Shown here piece after piece: positions 1-12,315 of a stretch of DNA of 64,000 nt. The stretch is taken from the NCBI GenBank assembly GCA_039105265.1, contig JAPFFF010000081.1, forward strand, positions 105,225 through 169,224, in the 5' to 3' direction. This stretch comes from Tritrichomonas musculus (Eukaryota; Parabasalia; Tritrichomonadida; Tritrichomonadidae). The translations under genes and the position numbers were made by a program. The first letter of the stretch is position 1; each line of letters opens with the position of its first letter. A model generated the notes under the pieces. It ran no database searches and was not told the DNA's origin. It saw only the letters and a list, made by a program, of their open reading frames with translations.

Positions 1-131
1 TTTACTGATTTTACTTAATTTCGAAATCGTTTATAATTATCTTACAAAAGTGTTTGAGATTTGTGTTTTATTTAACTCTGTTCATTTGTGAGAAATGTTA
101 GATTAAGAATAATTGAGATTAAGCTTTAATT
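1..131 (+). repeat. Reference satellite monomer (anatomy of the repeat unit)
   Basis: This first complete unit fixes the m1-m131 numbering; the choice of m1 is arbitrary. Landmarks are: T-tracts centred near m1, m10, m20 and m31; the 10-bp palindrome ATTTCGAAAT at m18-27 (TTCGAA core); a TATAATTA-like stretch at m33-40 when m33 is A; the apparently invariant segment TTATCTTACAAAAGTGTTTG starting at m37; a second invariant segment TTTTATTTAACTCTGTTCA at m66-84; the variable region m85-m131; and AAGCTT at m121-126 in haplotype A. Most other monomers have C at m96 and T at m100, which creates the palindrome AAACGTTT at m93-100. This unit has T and A there (type L, gttagatt), which breaks it. TTGAGATT occurs at both m54-61 and m113-120, and TTTTACT occurs at m131-m6 and again 9 bp later. 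Confidence 0.95.
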
Positions 132-524
132 TTTACTGATTTTACTTAATTTCGAAATCGTTTTTAATTATCTTACAAAAGTGTTTGAGATTTGTGTTTT
201 ATTTAACTCTGTTCACTTGTGAGAAACGTTTGAATAGGAATAATTGAGATTAAGCTTTAATTTTTACTGATTTTACTTAATTTCGAAATCGTTTTTAATT
301 ATCTTACAAAAGTGTTTGAGATTTGTGTTTTATTTAACTCTGTTCATTTGTGAGAAATGTTAGAATAAGAATAACTGAGATTAAGCTTTAATTTTTACTG
401 ATTTTACTTAATTTCGAAATCGTTTATAATTATCTTACAAAAGTGTTTGAGATTTGTGTTTTATTTAACTCTGTTCATTTGTGAGAAACGTTTGAATAAG
501 AATAACTGAGATTAAGCTTTAATT

Positions 525-655
525 TTTACTGATTTTACTTAATTTCGAAATCTTTTTCATTTATCTTACAAAAGTGTTTGAGATTTGTGTTTTATTTAAC
601 TCTGTTCACTTGTGAGAAACGTTTGAATAAGAATAATTGATATTGCGATTTAATC
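525..655 (+). repeat. Rare monomer variant 'TCTTTTTCATTTATC' (one of six)
   Basis: Here m29 is T instead of G, m34 is C instead of T and m36 is T instead of A. The same combination recurs in monomers starting at 10089, 10482, 14412, 14805 and 19390. In all six the monomer ends in haplotype B and the next one begins TTTATT. Three linked changes that always occur together with the same downstream context indicate one ancestral mutant unit spread by duplication. The pairs 10089/14412 and 10482/14805 are each 4323 bp apart and are part of the 24-monomer duplication. Confidence 0.9.
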
Positions 656-786
656 TTTATTGATTTTACTTAATTTCGAAATCGTTTTTAATTATCTTAC
701 AAAAGTGTTTGAGATTTGTGTTTTATTTAACTCTGTTCACTTGTGTGAAATGTTAGATTAAGAATAACTGAGATTAAGCTTTAATT
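656..786 (+). repeat. Rare monomer variant 'TTGTGTGAAATGTTAGATT' (one of four)
   Basis: m91 is T instead of A, combined with the L variant (m96 T, m100 A, m103 T) and C at m113. The same combination appears in monomers starting at 1180, 19521 and 27512. The first two are four monomers apart. The last two begin the paired segments 19521-20437 and 27512-28267. It follows a haplotype-B monomer in every case. It serves as a barcode for tracing duplications; no function is implied. Confidence 0.9.
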
Positions 787-3700
787 TTTACTGATTTTAC
801 TTAATTTCGAAATCGTTTTTAATTATCTTACAAAAGTGTTTGAGATTTGTGTTTTATTTAACTCTGTTCACTTGTGAGAAACGTTTGAATAGGAATAATT
901 GAGATTAAGCTTTAATTTTTACTGATTTTACTTAATTTCGAAATCGTTTATAATTATCTTACAAAAGTGTTTGAGATTTGTGTTTTATTTAACTCTGTTC
1001 ACTTGTGAGAAACGTTTGAATAAGAATAATTGATATTGCGATTTAATCTTTATTGATTTTACTTAATTTCGAAATCGTTTTTAATTATCTTACAAAAGTG
1101 TTTGAGATTTGTGTTTTATTTAACTCTGTTCACTTGTGAGAAACGTTTGAATAAGAATAATTGATATTGCGATTTAATCTTTATTGATTTTACTTAATTT
1201 CGAAATCGTTTTTAATTATCTTACAAAAGTGTTTGAGATTTGTGTTTTATTTAACTCTGTTCACTTGTGTGAAATGTTAGATTAAGAATAACTGAGATTA
1301 AGCTTTAATTTTTACTGATTTTACTTAATTTCGAAATCGTTTTTAATTATCTTACAAAAGTGTTTGAGATTTGTGTTTTATTTAACTCTGTTCACTTGTG
1401 AGAAACGTTTGAATAGGAATAATTGAGATTAAGCTTTAATTTTTACTGATTTTACTTAATTTCGAAATCGTTTATAATTATCTTACAAAAGTGTTTGAGA
1501 TTTGTGTTTTATTTAACTCTGTTCACTTGTGAGAAACGTTTGAATAGGAATAATTGAGATTAAGCTTTAATTTTTACTGATTTTACTTAATTTCGAAATC
1601 GTTTATAATTATCTTACAAAAGTGTTTGAGATTTGTGTTTTATTTAACTCTGTTCACTTGTGAGAAACGTTTGAATAGGAATAATTGAGATTAAGCTTTA
1701 ATTTTTACTGATTTTACTTAATTTCGAAATCGTTTATAATTATCTTACAAAAGTGTTTGAGATTTGTGTTTTATTTAACTCTGTTCACTTGTGAGAAACG
1801 TTTGAATAGGAATAATTGATATTGCGATTTAATTTTTACTGATTTTACTTAATTTCGAAATCGTTTTTAATTATCTTACAAAAGTGTTTGAGATTTGTGT
1901 TTTATTTAACTCTGTTCACTTGTGAGAAACGTTTGAATAGGAATAATTGATATTGCGATTTAATTTTTACTGATTTTACTTAATTTCGAAATCGTTTTTA
2001 ATTATCTTACAAAAGTGTTTGAGATTTGTGTTTTATTTAACTCTGTTCACTTGTGAGAAACGTTTGAATAGGAATAATTGAGATTAAGCTTTAATTTTTA
2101 CTGATTTTACTTAATTTCGAAATCGTTTATAATTATCTTACAAAAGTGTTTGAGATTTGTGTTTTATTTAACTCTGTTCACTTGTGAGAAACGTTTGAAT
2201 AAGAATAATTGATATTGCGATTTAATTTTTACTGATTTTACTTAATTTCGAAATCGTTTTTAATTATCTTACAAAAGTGTTTGAGATTTGTGTTTTATTT
2301 AACTCTGTTCACTTGTGAGAAACGTTTGAATAAGAATAATTGATATTGCGATTTAATTTTTACTGATTTTACTTAATTTCGAAATCGTTTTTAATTATCT
2401 TACAAAAGTGTTTGAGATTTGTGTTTTATTTAACTCTGTTCACTTGTGAGAAACGTTTGAATAGGAATAATTGATATTGCGATTTAATTTTTACTGATTT
2501 TACTTAATTTCGAAATCGTTTATAATTATCTTACAAAAGTGTTTGAGATTTGTGTTTTATTTAACTCTGTTCACTTGTGAGAAACGTTTGAATAAGAATA
2601 ATTGAGATTAAGCTTTAATTTTTACTGATTTTACTTAATTTCGAAATCGTTTTTAATTATCTTACAAAAGTGTTTGAGATTTGTGTTTTATTTAACTCTG
2701 TTCACTTGTGAGAAACGTTTGAATAAGAATAATTGAGATTAAGCTTTAATTTTTACTGATTTTACTTAATTTCGAAATCGTTTATAATTATCTTACAAAA
2801 GTGTTTGAGATTTGTGTTTTATTTAACTCTGTTCACTTGTGAGAAACGTTTGAATAAGAATAATTGATATTGCGATTTAATTTTTATTGATTTTACTTAA
2901 TTTCGAAATCGTTTATAATTATCTTACAAAAGTGTTTGAGATTTGTGTTTTATTTAACTCTGTTCACTTGTGAGAAACGTTTGAATAAGAATAATTGAGA
3001 TTAAGCTTTAATTTTTACTGATTTTACTTAATTTCGAAATCGTTTTTAATTATCTTACAAAAGTGTTTGAGATTTGTGTTTTATTTAACTCTGTTCACTT
3101 GTGAGAAACGTTTGAATAAGAATAATTGAGATTAAGCTTTAATTTTTACTGATTTTACTTAATTTCGAAATCGTTTATAATTATCTTACAAAAGTGTTTG
3201 AGATTTGTGTTTTATTTAACTCTGTTCACTTGTGAGAAACGTTTGAATAAGAATAATTGATATTGCGATTTAATTTTTACTGATTTTACTTAATTTCGAA
3301 ATCGTTTATAATTATCTTACAAAAGTGTTTGAGATTTGTGTTTTATTTAACTCTGTTCACTTGTGAGAAACGTTTGAATAAGAATAATTGAGATTAAGCT
3401 TTAATTTTTACTGATTTTACTTAATTTCGAAATCGTTTATAATTATCTTACAAAAGTGTTTGAGATTTGTGTTTTATTTAACTCTGTTCACTTGTGAGAA
3501 ACGTTTGAATAAGAATAATTGAGATTAAGCTTTAATTTTTACTGATTTTACTTAATTTCGAAATCGTTTTTAATTATCTTACAAAAGTGTTTGAGATTTG
3601 TGTTTTATTTAACTCTGTTCACTTGTGAGAAACGTTTGAATAAGAATAATTGAGATTAAGCTTTAATTTTTACTGATTTTACTTAATTTCGAAATCGTTT

Positions 3701-5109
3701 ATAATTATCTTACAAAAGTGTTTGAGATTTGTGTTTTATTTAACTCTGTTCACTTGTGAGAAACGTTTGAATAAGAATAATTGATATTGCGATTTAATCT
3801 TTATTGATTTTACTTAATTTCGAAATCGTTTTTAATTATCTTACAAAAGTGTTTGAGATTTGTGTTTTATTTAACTCTGTTCACTTGTGAGAAACGTTTG
3901 AATAGGAATAATTGAGATTAAGCTTTAATTTTTACTGATTTTACTTAATTTCGAAATCGTTTATAATTATCTTACAAAAGTGTTTGAGATTTGTGTTTTA
4001 TTTAACTCTGTTCACTTGTGAGAAACGTTTGAATAGGAATAATTGATATTGCGATTTAATTTTTACTGATTTTACTTAATTTCGAAATCGTTTATAATTA
4101 TCTTACAAAAGTGTTTGAGATTTGTGTTTTATTTAACTCTGTTCACTTGTGAGAAACGTTTGAATAGGAATAATTGATATTGCGATTTAATTTTTACTGA
4201 TTTTACTTAATTTCGAAATCGTTTTTAATTATCTTACAAAAGTGTTTGAGATTTGTGTTTTATTTAACTCTGTTCACTTGTGAGAAACGTTTGAATAAGA
4301 ATAATTGATATTGCGATTTAATCTTTATTGATTTTACTTAATTTCGAAATCGTTTTTAATTATCTTACAAAAGTGTTTGAGATTTGTGTTTTATTTAACT
4401 CTGTTCACTTGTGAGAAACGTTTGAATAAGAATAATTGATATTGCGATTTAATTTTTATTGATTTTACTTAATTTCGAAATCGTTTTTAATTATCTTACA
4501 AAAGTGTTTGAGATTTGTGTTTTATTTAACTCTGTTCACTTGTGAGAAACGTTTGAATAAGAATAATTGAGATTAAGCTTTAATTTTTATTGATTTTACT
4601 TAATTTCGAAATCGTTTATAATTATCTTACAAAAGTGTTTGAGATTTGTGTTTTATTTAACTCTGTTCACTTGTGAGAAACGTTTGAATAAGAATAATTG
4701 AGATTAAGCTTTAATTTTTACTGATTTTACTTAATTTCGAAATCGTTTATAATTATCTTACAAAAGTGTTTGAGATTTGTGTTTTATTTAACTCTGTTCA
4801 CTTGTGAGAAACGTTTGAATAAGAATAATTGAGATTAAGCTTTAATTTTTACTGATTTTACTTAATTTCGAAATCGTTTTTAATTATCTTACAAAAGTGT
4901 TTGAGATTTGTGTTTTATTTAACTCTGTTCACTTGTGAGAAACGTTTGAATAGGAATAATTGATATTGCGATTTAATTTTTACTGATTTTACTTAATTTC
5001 GAAATCGTTTTTAATTATCTTACAAAAGTGTTTGAGATTTGTGTTTTATTTAACTCTGTTCACTTGTGAGAAACGTTTGAATAAGAATAATTGAGATTAA
5101 GCTTTAATT

Positions 5110-5241
5110 TTTACTGATTTTACTTAATTTCGAAATCGTTTTATAATTATCTTACAAAAGTGTTTGAGATTTGTGTTTTATTTAACTCTGTTCACTTGTG
5201 AGAAACGTTTGAATAGGAATAATTGATATTGCGATTTAATT
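5110..5241 (+). repeat. 132-bp monomer with one extra T
   Basis: The T-run after ATCG is four bases (5139-5142) before ATAATTATC, where other A-type m33 monomers have three. The phase of all downstream units shifts by +1, confirming a real length change relative to neighbours. A one-base homopolymer gain is compatible either with replication slippage or with a sequencing error in the assembly. Confidence 0.9.
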
Positions 5242-6813
5242 TTTACTGATTTTACTTAATTTCGAAATCGTTTTTAATTATCTTACAAAAGTGTTTGAGA
5301 TTTGTGTTTTATTTAACTCTGTTCACTTGTGAGAAACGTTTGAATAGGAATAATTGAGATTAAGCTTTAATTTTTACTGATTTTACTTAATTTCGAAATC
5401 GTTTATAATTATCTTACAAAAGTGTTTGAGATTTGTGTTTTATTTAACTCTGTTCACTTGTGAGAAACGTTTGAATAAGAATAATTGATATTGCGATTTA
5501 ATTTTTACTGATTTTACTTAATTTCGAAATCGTTTTTAATTATCTTACAAAAGTGTTTGAGATTTGTGTTTTATTTAACTCTGTTCACTTGTGAGAAACG
5601 TTTGAATAAGAATAATTGATATTGCGATTTAATCTTTATTGATTTTACTTAATTTCGAAATCGTTTTTAATTATCTTACAAAAGTGTTTGAGATTTGTGT
5701 TTTATTTAACTCTGTTCACTTGTGAGAAACGTTTGAATAAGAATAATTGATATTGCGATTTAATCTTTATTGATTTTACTTAATTTCGAAATCGTTTTTA
5801 ATTATCTTACAAAAGTGTTTGAGATTTGTGTTTTATTTAACTCTGTTCACTTGTGAGAAACGTTTGAATAAGAATAACTGAGATTAAGCTTTAATTTTTA
5901 CTGATTTTACTTAATTTCGAAATCGTTTTTAATTATCTTACAAAAGTGTTTGAGATTTGTGTTTTATTTAACTCTGTTCATTTGTGAGAAACGTTTGAAT
6001 AAGAATAACTGAGATTAAGCTTTAATTTTTATTGATTTTACTTAATTTCGAAATCGTTTATAATTATCTTACAAAAGTGTTTGAGATTTGTGTTTTATTT
6101 AACTCTGTTCACTTGTGAGAAACGTTTGAATAAGAATAATTGAGATTAAGCTTTAATTTTTACTGATTTTACTTAATTTCGAAATCGTTTATAATTATCT
6201 TACAAAAGTGTTTGAGATTTATGTTTTATTTAACTCTGTTCACTTGTGAGAAACGTTTGAATAAGAATAATTGATATTGCGATTTAATCTTTATTGATTT
6301 TACTTAATTTCGAAATCGTTTATAATTATCTTACAAAAGTGTTTGAGATTTATGTTTTATTTAACTCTGTTCACTTGTGAGAAACGTTTGAATAAGAATA
6401 ATTGATATTGCGATTTAATCTTTATTGATTTTACTTAATTTCGAAATCGTTTATAATTATCTTACAAAAGTGTTTGAGATTTGTGTTTTATTTAACTCTG
6501 TTCACTTGTGAGAAACGTTTGAATAGGAATAATTGAGATTAAGCTTTAATTTTTACTGATTTTACTTAATTTCGAAATCGTTTATAATTATCTTACAAAA
6601 GTGTTTGAGATTTGTGTTTTATTTAACTCTGTTCACTTGTGAGAAACGTTTGAATAGGAATAATTGATATTGCGATTTAATTTTTACTGATTTTACTTAA
6701 TTTCGAAATCGTTTTTAATTATCTTACAAAAGTGTTTGAGATTTGTGTTTTATTTAACTCTGTTCACTTGTGAGAAACGTTTGAATAAGAATAATTGATA
6801 TTGCGATTTAATC

Positions 6814-8385
6814 TTTATTGATTTTACTTAATTTCGAAATCGTTTTTAATTATCTTACAAAAGTGTTTGAGATTTGTGTTTTATTTAACTCTGTTCACTT
6901 GTGAGAAACGTTTGAATAAGAATAATTGATATTGCGATTTAATCTTTATTGATTTTACTTAATTTCGAAATCGTTTTTAATTATCTTACAAAAGTGTTTG
7001 AGATTTGTGTTTTATTTAACTCTGTTCATTTGTGAGAAATGTTAGAATAAGAATAACTGAGATTAAGCTTTAATTTTTACTGATTTTACTTAATTTCGAA
7101 ATCGTTTTTAATTATCTTACAAAAGTGTTTGAGATTTGTGTTTTATTTAACTCTGTTCATTTGTGAGAAACGTTTGAATAAGAATAACTGAGATTAAGCT
7201 TTAATTTTTACTGATTTTACTTAATTTCGAAATCGTTTATAATTATCTTACAAAAGTGTTTGAGATTTGTGTTTTATTTAACTCTGTTCACTTGTGAGAA
7301 ACGTTTGAATAAGAATAATTGATATTGCGATTTAATCTTTATTGATTTTACTTAATTTCGAAATCGTTTTTAATTATCTTACAAAAGTGTTTGAGATTTG
7401 TGTTTTATTTAACTCTGTTCACTTGTGAGAAACGTTTGAATAAGAATAACTGAGATTAAGCTTTAATTTTTACTGATTTTACTTAATTTCGAAATCGTTT
7501 TTAATTATCTTACAAAAGTGTTTGAGATTTGTGTTTTATTTAACTCTGTTCATTTGTGAGAAACGTTTGAATAAGAATAACTGAGATTAAGCTTTAATTT
7601 TTATTGATTTTACTTAATTTCGAAATCGTTTATAATTATCTTACAAAAGTGTTTGAGATTTGTGTTTTATTTAACTCTGTTCATTTGTGAGAAACGTTTG
7701 AATAAGAATAACTGAGATTAAGCTTTAATTTTTATTGATTTTACTTAATTTCGAAATCGTTTTTAATTATCTTACAAAAGTGTTTGAGATTTGTGTTTTA
7801 TTTAACTCTGTTCACTTGTGAGAAACGTTTGAATAAGAATAACTGAGATTAAGCTTTAATTTTTACTGATTTTACTTAATTTCGAAATCGTTTATAATTA
7901 TCTTACAAAAGTGTTTGAGATTTGTGTTTTATTTAACTCTGTTCATTTGTGAGAAATGTTAGAATAAGAATAACTGAGATTAAGCTTTAATTTTTACTGA
8001 TTTTACTTAATTTCGAAATCGTTTATAATTATCTTACAAAAGTGTTTGAGATTTGTGTTTTATTTAACTCTGTTCACTTGTGAGAAACGTTTGAATAAGA
8101 ATAATTGATATTGCGATTTAATCTTTATTGATTTTACTTAATTTCGAAATCGTTTTTAATTATCTTACAAAAGTGTTTGAGATTTGTGTTTTATTTAACT
8201 CTGTTCACTTGTGAGAAACGTTTGAATAGGAATAATTGAGATTAAGCTTTAATTTTTACTGATTTTACTTAATTTCGAAATCGTTTATAATTATCTTACA
8301 AAAGTGTTTGAGATTTGTGTTTTATTTAACTCTGTTCACTTGTGAGAAACGTTTGAATAGGAATAATTGATATTGCGATTTAATT
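6814..8385 (+). repeat. 12-monomer higher-order unit, copy 1 (1572 bp)
   Basis: The order of variants over 12 monomers is repeated in the next 12 with offset 1572 bp (12 x 131). Two L-type monomers, with gttagaat at 7041 and 7958, line up with those at 8613 and 9530. The only differences I found are m5 of the first unit and m63 of one unit (7993 has G, 9565 has A). This is direct evidence of a tandem higher-order repeat in this part of the array. Confidence 0.88.
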
Positions 8386-11136
8386 TTTACTGATTTTACT
8401 TAATTTCGAAATCGTTTTTAATTATCTTACAAAAGTGTTTGAGATTTGTGTTTTATTTAACTCTGTTCACTTGTGAGAAACGTTTGAATAAGAATAATTG
8501 ATATTGCGATTTAATCTTTATTGATTTTACTTAATTTCGAAATCGTTTTTAATTATCTTACAAAAGTGTTTGAGATTTGTGTTTTATTTAACTCTGTTCA
8601 TTTGTGAGAAATGTTAGAATAAGAATAACTGAGATTAAGCTTTAATTTTTACTGATTTTACTTAATTTCGAAATCGTTTTTAATTATCTTACAAAAGTGT
8701 TTGAGATTTGTGTTTTATTTAACTCTGTTCATTTGTGAGAAACGTTTGAATAAGAATAACTGAGATTAAGCTTTAATTTTTACTGATTTTACTTAATTTC
8801 GAAATCGTTTATAATTATCTTACAAAAGTGTTTGAGATTTGTGTTTTATTTAACTCTGTTCACTTGTGAGAAACGTTTGAATAAGAATAATTGATATTGC
8901 GATTTAATCTTTATTGATTTTACTTAATTTCGAAATCGTTTTTAATTATCTTACAAAAGTGTTTGAGATTTGTGTTTTATTTAACTCTGTTCACTTGTGA
9001 GAAACGTTTGAATAAGAATAACTGAGATTAAGCTTTAATTTTTACTGATTTTACTTAATTTCGAAATCGTTTTTAATTATCTTACAAAAGTGTTTGAGAT
9101 TTGTGTTTTATTTAACTCTGTTCATTTGTGAGAAACGTTTGAATAAGAATAACTGAGATTAAGCTTTAATTTTTATTGATTTTACTTAATTTCGAAATCG
9201 TTTATAATTATCTTACAAAAGTGTTTGAGATTTGTGTTTTATTTAACTCTGTTCATTTGTGAGAAACGTTTGAATAAGAATAACTGAGATTAAGCTTTAA
9301 TTTTTATTGATTTTACTTAATTTCGAAATCGTTTTTAATTATCTTACAAAAGTGTTTGAGATTTGTGTTTTATTTAACTCTGTTCACTTGTGAGAAACGT
9401 TTGAATAAGAATAACTGAGATTAAGCTTTAATTTTTACTGATTTTACTTAATTTCGAAATCGTTTATAATTATCTTACAAAAGTGTTTGAGATTTGTGTT
9501 TTATTTAACTCTGTTCATTTGTGAGAAATGTTAGAATAAGAATAACTGAGATTAAGCTTTAATTTTTACTGATTTTACTTAATTTCGAAATCGTTTATAA
9601 TTATCTTACAAAAGTGTTTGAGATTTATGTTTTATTTAACTCTGTTCACTTGTGAGAAACGTTTGAATAAGAATAATTGATATTGCGATTTAATCTTTAT
9701 TGATTTTACTTAATTTCGAAATCGTTTTTAATTATCTTACAAAAGTGTTTGAGATTTGTGTTTTATTTAACTCTGTTCACTTGTGAGAAACGTTTGAATA
9801 GGAATAATTGAGATTAAGCTTTAATTTTTACTGATTTTACTTAATTTCGAAATCGTTTATAATTATCTTACAAAAGTGTTTGAGATTTGTGTTTTATTTA
9901 ACTCTGTTCACTTGTGAGAAACGTTTGAATAGGAATAATTGATATTGCGATTTAATTTTTACTGATTTTACTTAATTTCGAAATCGTTTTTAATTATCTT
10001 ACAAAAGTGTTTGAGATTTGTGTTTTATTTAACTCTGTTCATTTGTGAGAAACGTTTGAATAAGAATAACTGAGATTAAGCTTTAATTTTTACTGATTTT
10101 ACTTAATTTCGAAATCTTTTTCATTTATCTTACAAAAGTGTTTGAGATTTGTGTTTTATTTAACTCTGTTCACTTGTGAGAAACGTTTGAATAAGAATAA
10201 TTGATATTGCGATTTAATCTTTATTGATTTTACTTAATTTCGAAATCGTTTTTAATTATCTTACAAAAGTGTTTGAGATTTGTGTTTTATTTAACTCTGT
10301 TCATTTGTGAGAAACGTTTGAATAAGAATAACTGAGATTAAGCTTTAATTTTTACTGATTTTACTTAATTTCGAAATCGTTTATAATTATCTTACAAAAG
10401 TGTTTGAGATTTGTGTTTTATTTAACTCTGTTCACTTGTGAGAAACGTTTGAATAGGAATAATTGATATTGCGATTTAATTTTTACTGATTTTACTTAAT
10501 TTCGAAATCTTTTTCATTTATCTTACAAAAGTGTTTGAGATTTGTGTTTTATTTAACTCTGTTCACTTGTGAGAAACGTTTGAATAAGAATAATTGATAT
10601 TGCGATTTAATCTTTATTGATTTTACTTAATTTCGAAATCGTTTTTAATTATCTTACAAAAGTGTTTGAGATTTGTGTTTTATTTAACTCTGTTCATTTG
10701 TGAGAAATGTTAGATTAAGAATAATTGAGATTAAGCTTTAATTTTTACTGATTTTACTTAATTTCGAAATCGTTTTTAATTATCTTACAAAAGTGTTTGA
10801 GATTTGTGTTTTATTTAACTCTGTTCACTTGTGAGAAACGTTTGAATAGGAATAATTGAGATTAAGCTTTAATTTTTACTGATTTTACTTAATTTCGAAA
10901 TCGTTTATAATTATCTTACAAAAGTGTTTGAGATTTGTGTTTTATTTAACTCTGTTCATTTGTGAGAAACGTTTGAATAAGAATAACTGAGATTAAGCTT
11001 TAATTTTTACTGATTTTACTTAATTTCGAAATCGTTTATAATTATCTTACAAAAGTGTTTGAGATTTGTGTTTTATTTAACTCTGTTCACTTGTGAGAAA
11101 CGTTTGAATAGGAATAATTGAGATTAAGCTTTAATT
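7993..11136 (+). repeat. 24-monomer segment, first copy (3144 bp)
   Basis: Compared with positions 4323 bp (33 monomers) further on, the variant order of 24 monomers matches. It includes L units at 8613 and 9530, the two TCTTTTTCATT monomers at 10089 and 10482, and the gttagatt unit at 10709. The match ends with the monomer at 11137 (haplotype B), whose partner at 15460 has haplotype A. The segment overlaps the second half of the 12-monomer tandem pair, so the duplications are nested. Confidence 0.87.
8386..9957 (+). repeat. 12-monomer higher-order unit, copy 2 (1572 bp)
   Basis: Directly adjoins copy 1 and shares its monomer order. The identity stops at the monomer beginning 9958, which is 'cat'/aact/haplotype A where copy 1 would continue as 'cac'/haplotype B. 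This copy differs from copy 1 by TTTATG rather than TTTGTG at m60-65 of the unit starting 9565. That marker is shared with 12316 and 13888, so this copy, rather than copy 1, resembles the donor of part of the later segment. Confidence 0.87.
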
Positions 11137-12315
11137 TTTACTGATTTTACTTAATTTCGAAATCGTTTATAATTATCTTACAAAAGTGTTTGAGATTTGT
11201 GTTTTATTTAACTCTGTTCACTTGTGAGAAACGTTTGAATAGGAATAATTGATATTGCGATTTAATCTTTATTGATTTTACTTAATTTCGAAATCGTTTA
11301 TAATTATCTTACAAAAGTGTTTGAGATTTGTGTTTTATTTAACTCTGTTCACTTGTGAGAAACGTTTGAATAAGAATAATTGATATTGCGATTTAATCTT
11401 TATTGATTTTACTTAATTTCGAAATCGTTTTTAATTATCTTACAAAAGTGTTTGAGATTTGTGTTTTATTTAACTCTGTTCACTTGTGAGAAACGTTTGA
11501 ATAGGAATAATTGAGATTAAGCTTTAATTTTTACTGATTTTACTTAATTTCGAAATCGTTTATAATTATCTTACAAAAGTGTTTGAGATTTGTGTTTTAT
11601 TTAACTCTGTTCACTTGTGAGAAACGTTTGAATAAGAATAATTGATATTGCGATTTAATCTTTATTGATTTTACTTAATTTCGAAATCGTTTTTAATTAT
11701 CTTACAAAAGTGTTTGAGATTTGTGTTTTATTTAACTCTGTTCATTTGTGAGAAATGTTAGATTAAGAATAATTGAGATTAAGCTTTAATTTTTACTGAT
11801 TTTACTTAATTTCGAAATCGTTTTTAATTATCTTACAAAAGTGTTTGAGATTTGTGTTTTATTTAACTCTGTTCACTTGTGAGAAACGTTTGAATAGGAA
11901 TAATTGAGATTAAGCTTTAATTTTTACTGATTTTACTTAATTTCGAAATCGTTTATAATTATCTTACAAAAGTGTTTGAGATTTGTGTTTTATTTAACTC
12001 TGTTCATTTGTGAGAAACGTTTGAATAAGAATAACTGAGATTAAGCTTTAATTTTTACTGATTTTACTTAATTTCGAAATCGTTTATAATTATCTTACAA
12101 AAGTGTTTGAGATTTGTGTTTTATTTAACTCTGTTCATTTGTGAGAAATGTTAGATTAAGAATAATTGAGATTAAGCTTTAATTTTTACTGATTTTACTT
12201 AATTTCGAAATCGTTTTTAATTATCTTACAAAAGTGTTTGAGATTTGTGTTTTATTTAACTCTGTTCATTTGTGAGAAATGTTAGAATAAGAATAACTGA
12301 GATTAAGCTTTAATT

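Larger units (their letters stand above)
1..6813 (+). repeat. Array domain 1: mixed, mostly 'cac' monomers
   Basis: About 52 monomers. The first five units carry 'cat' and L variants. From about 800 the units are mainly 'cac' with F, alternating aag/agg at m106 and haplotypes A/B at m117-131. Here haplotype B is often followed by AATTTTTACT, whereas further right B is usually followed by AATCTTTATT. The domain therefore has its own linkage of m131 and m5. I found no clean long-range duplicate of this stretch elsewhere in the window, although single monomer types recur. It holds the +1-bp monomer at 5110. Confidence 0.8.

Noticed and set aside
19-35. CENP-B box
   Set aside because: TTCG is followed after four bases by C, not the required A, and no CGGG follows. 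The match is limited to the first half of the motif.
31-42. TATA-box-like TTTATAATTA as a promoter in each monomer
   Set aside because: It depends on A at m33, which about half of the units lack, and nothing else supports a promoter. Satellite transcription is possible but not shown by sequence.
81-90. E-box (CACTTG or CATTTG) as a regulatory site
   Set aside because: Both variants fit CANNTG, but a six-base degenerate motif in a repeat is weak evidence, and no gene is nearby.
54-120. Origin of the monomer from a half-length dimer
   Set aside because: TTGAGATT occurs at m54 and m113, 59 bp apart, but the sequences around the two copies do not align. The shared octamer alone is too short to support an ancestral unit of about 65 bp.
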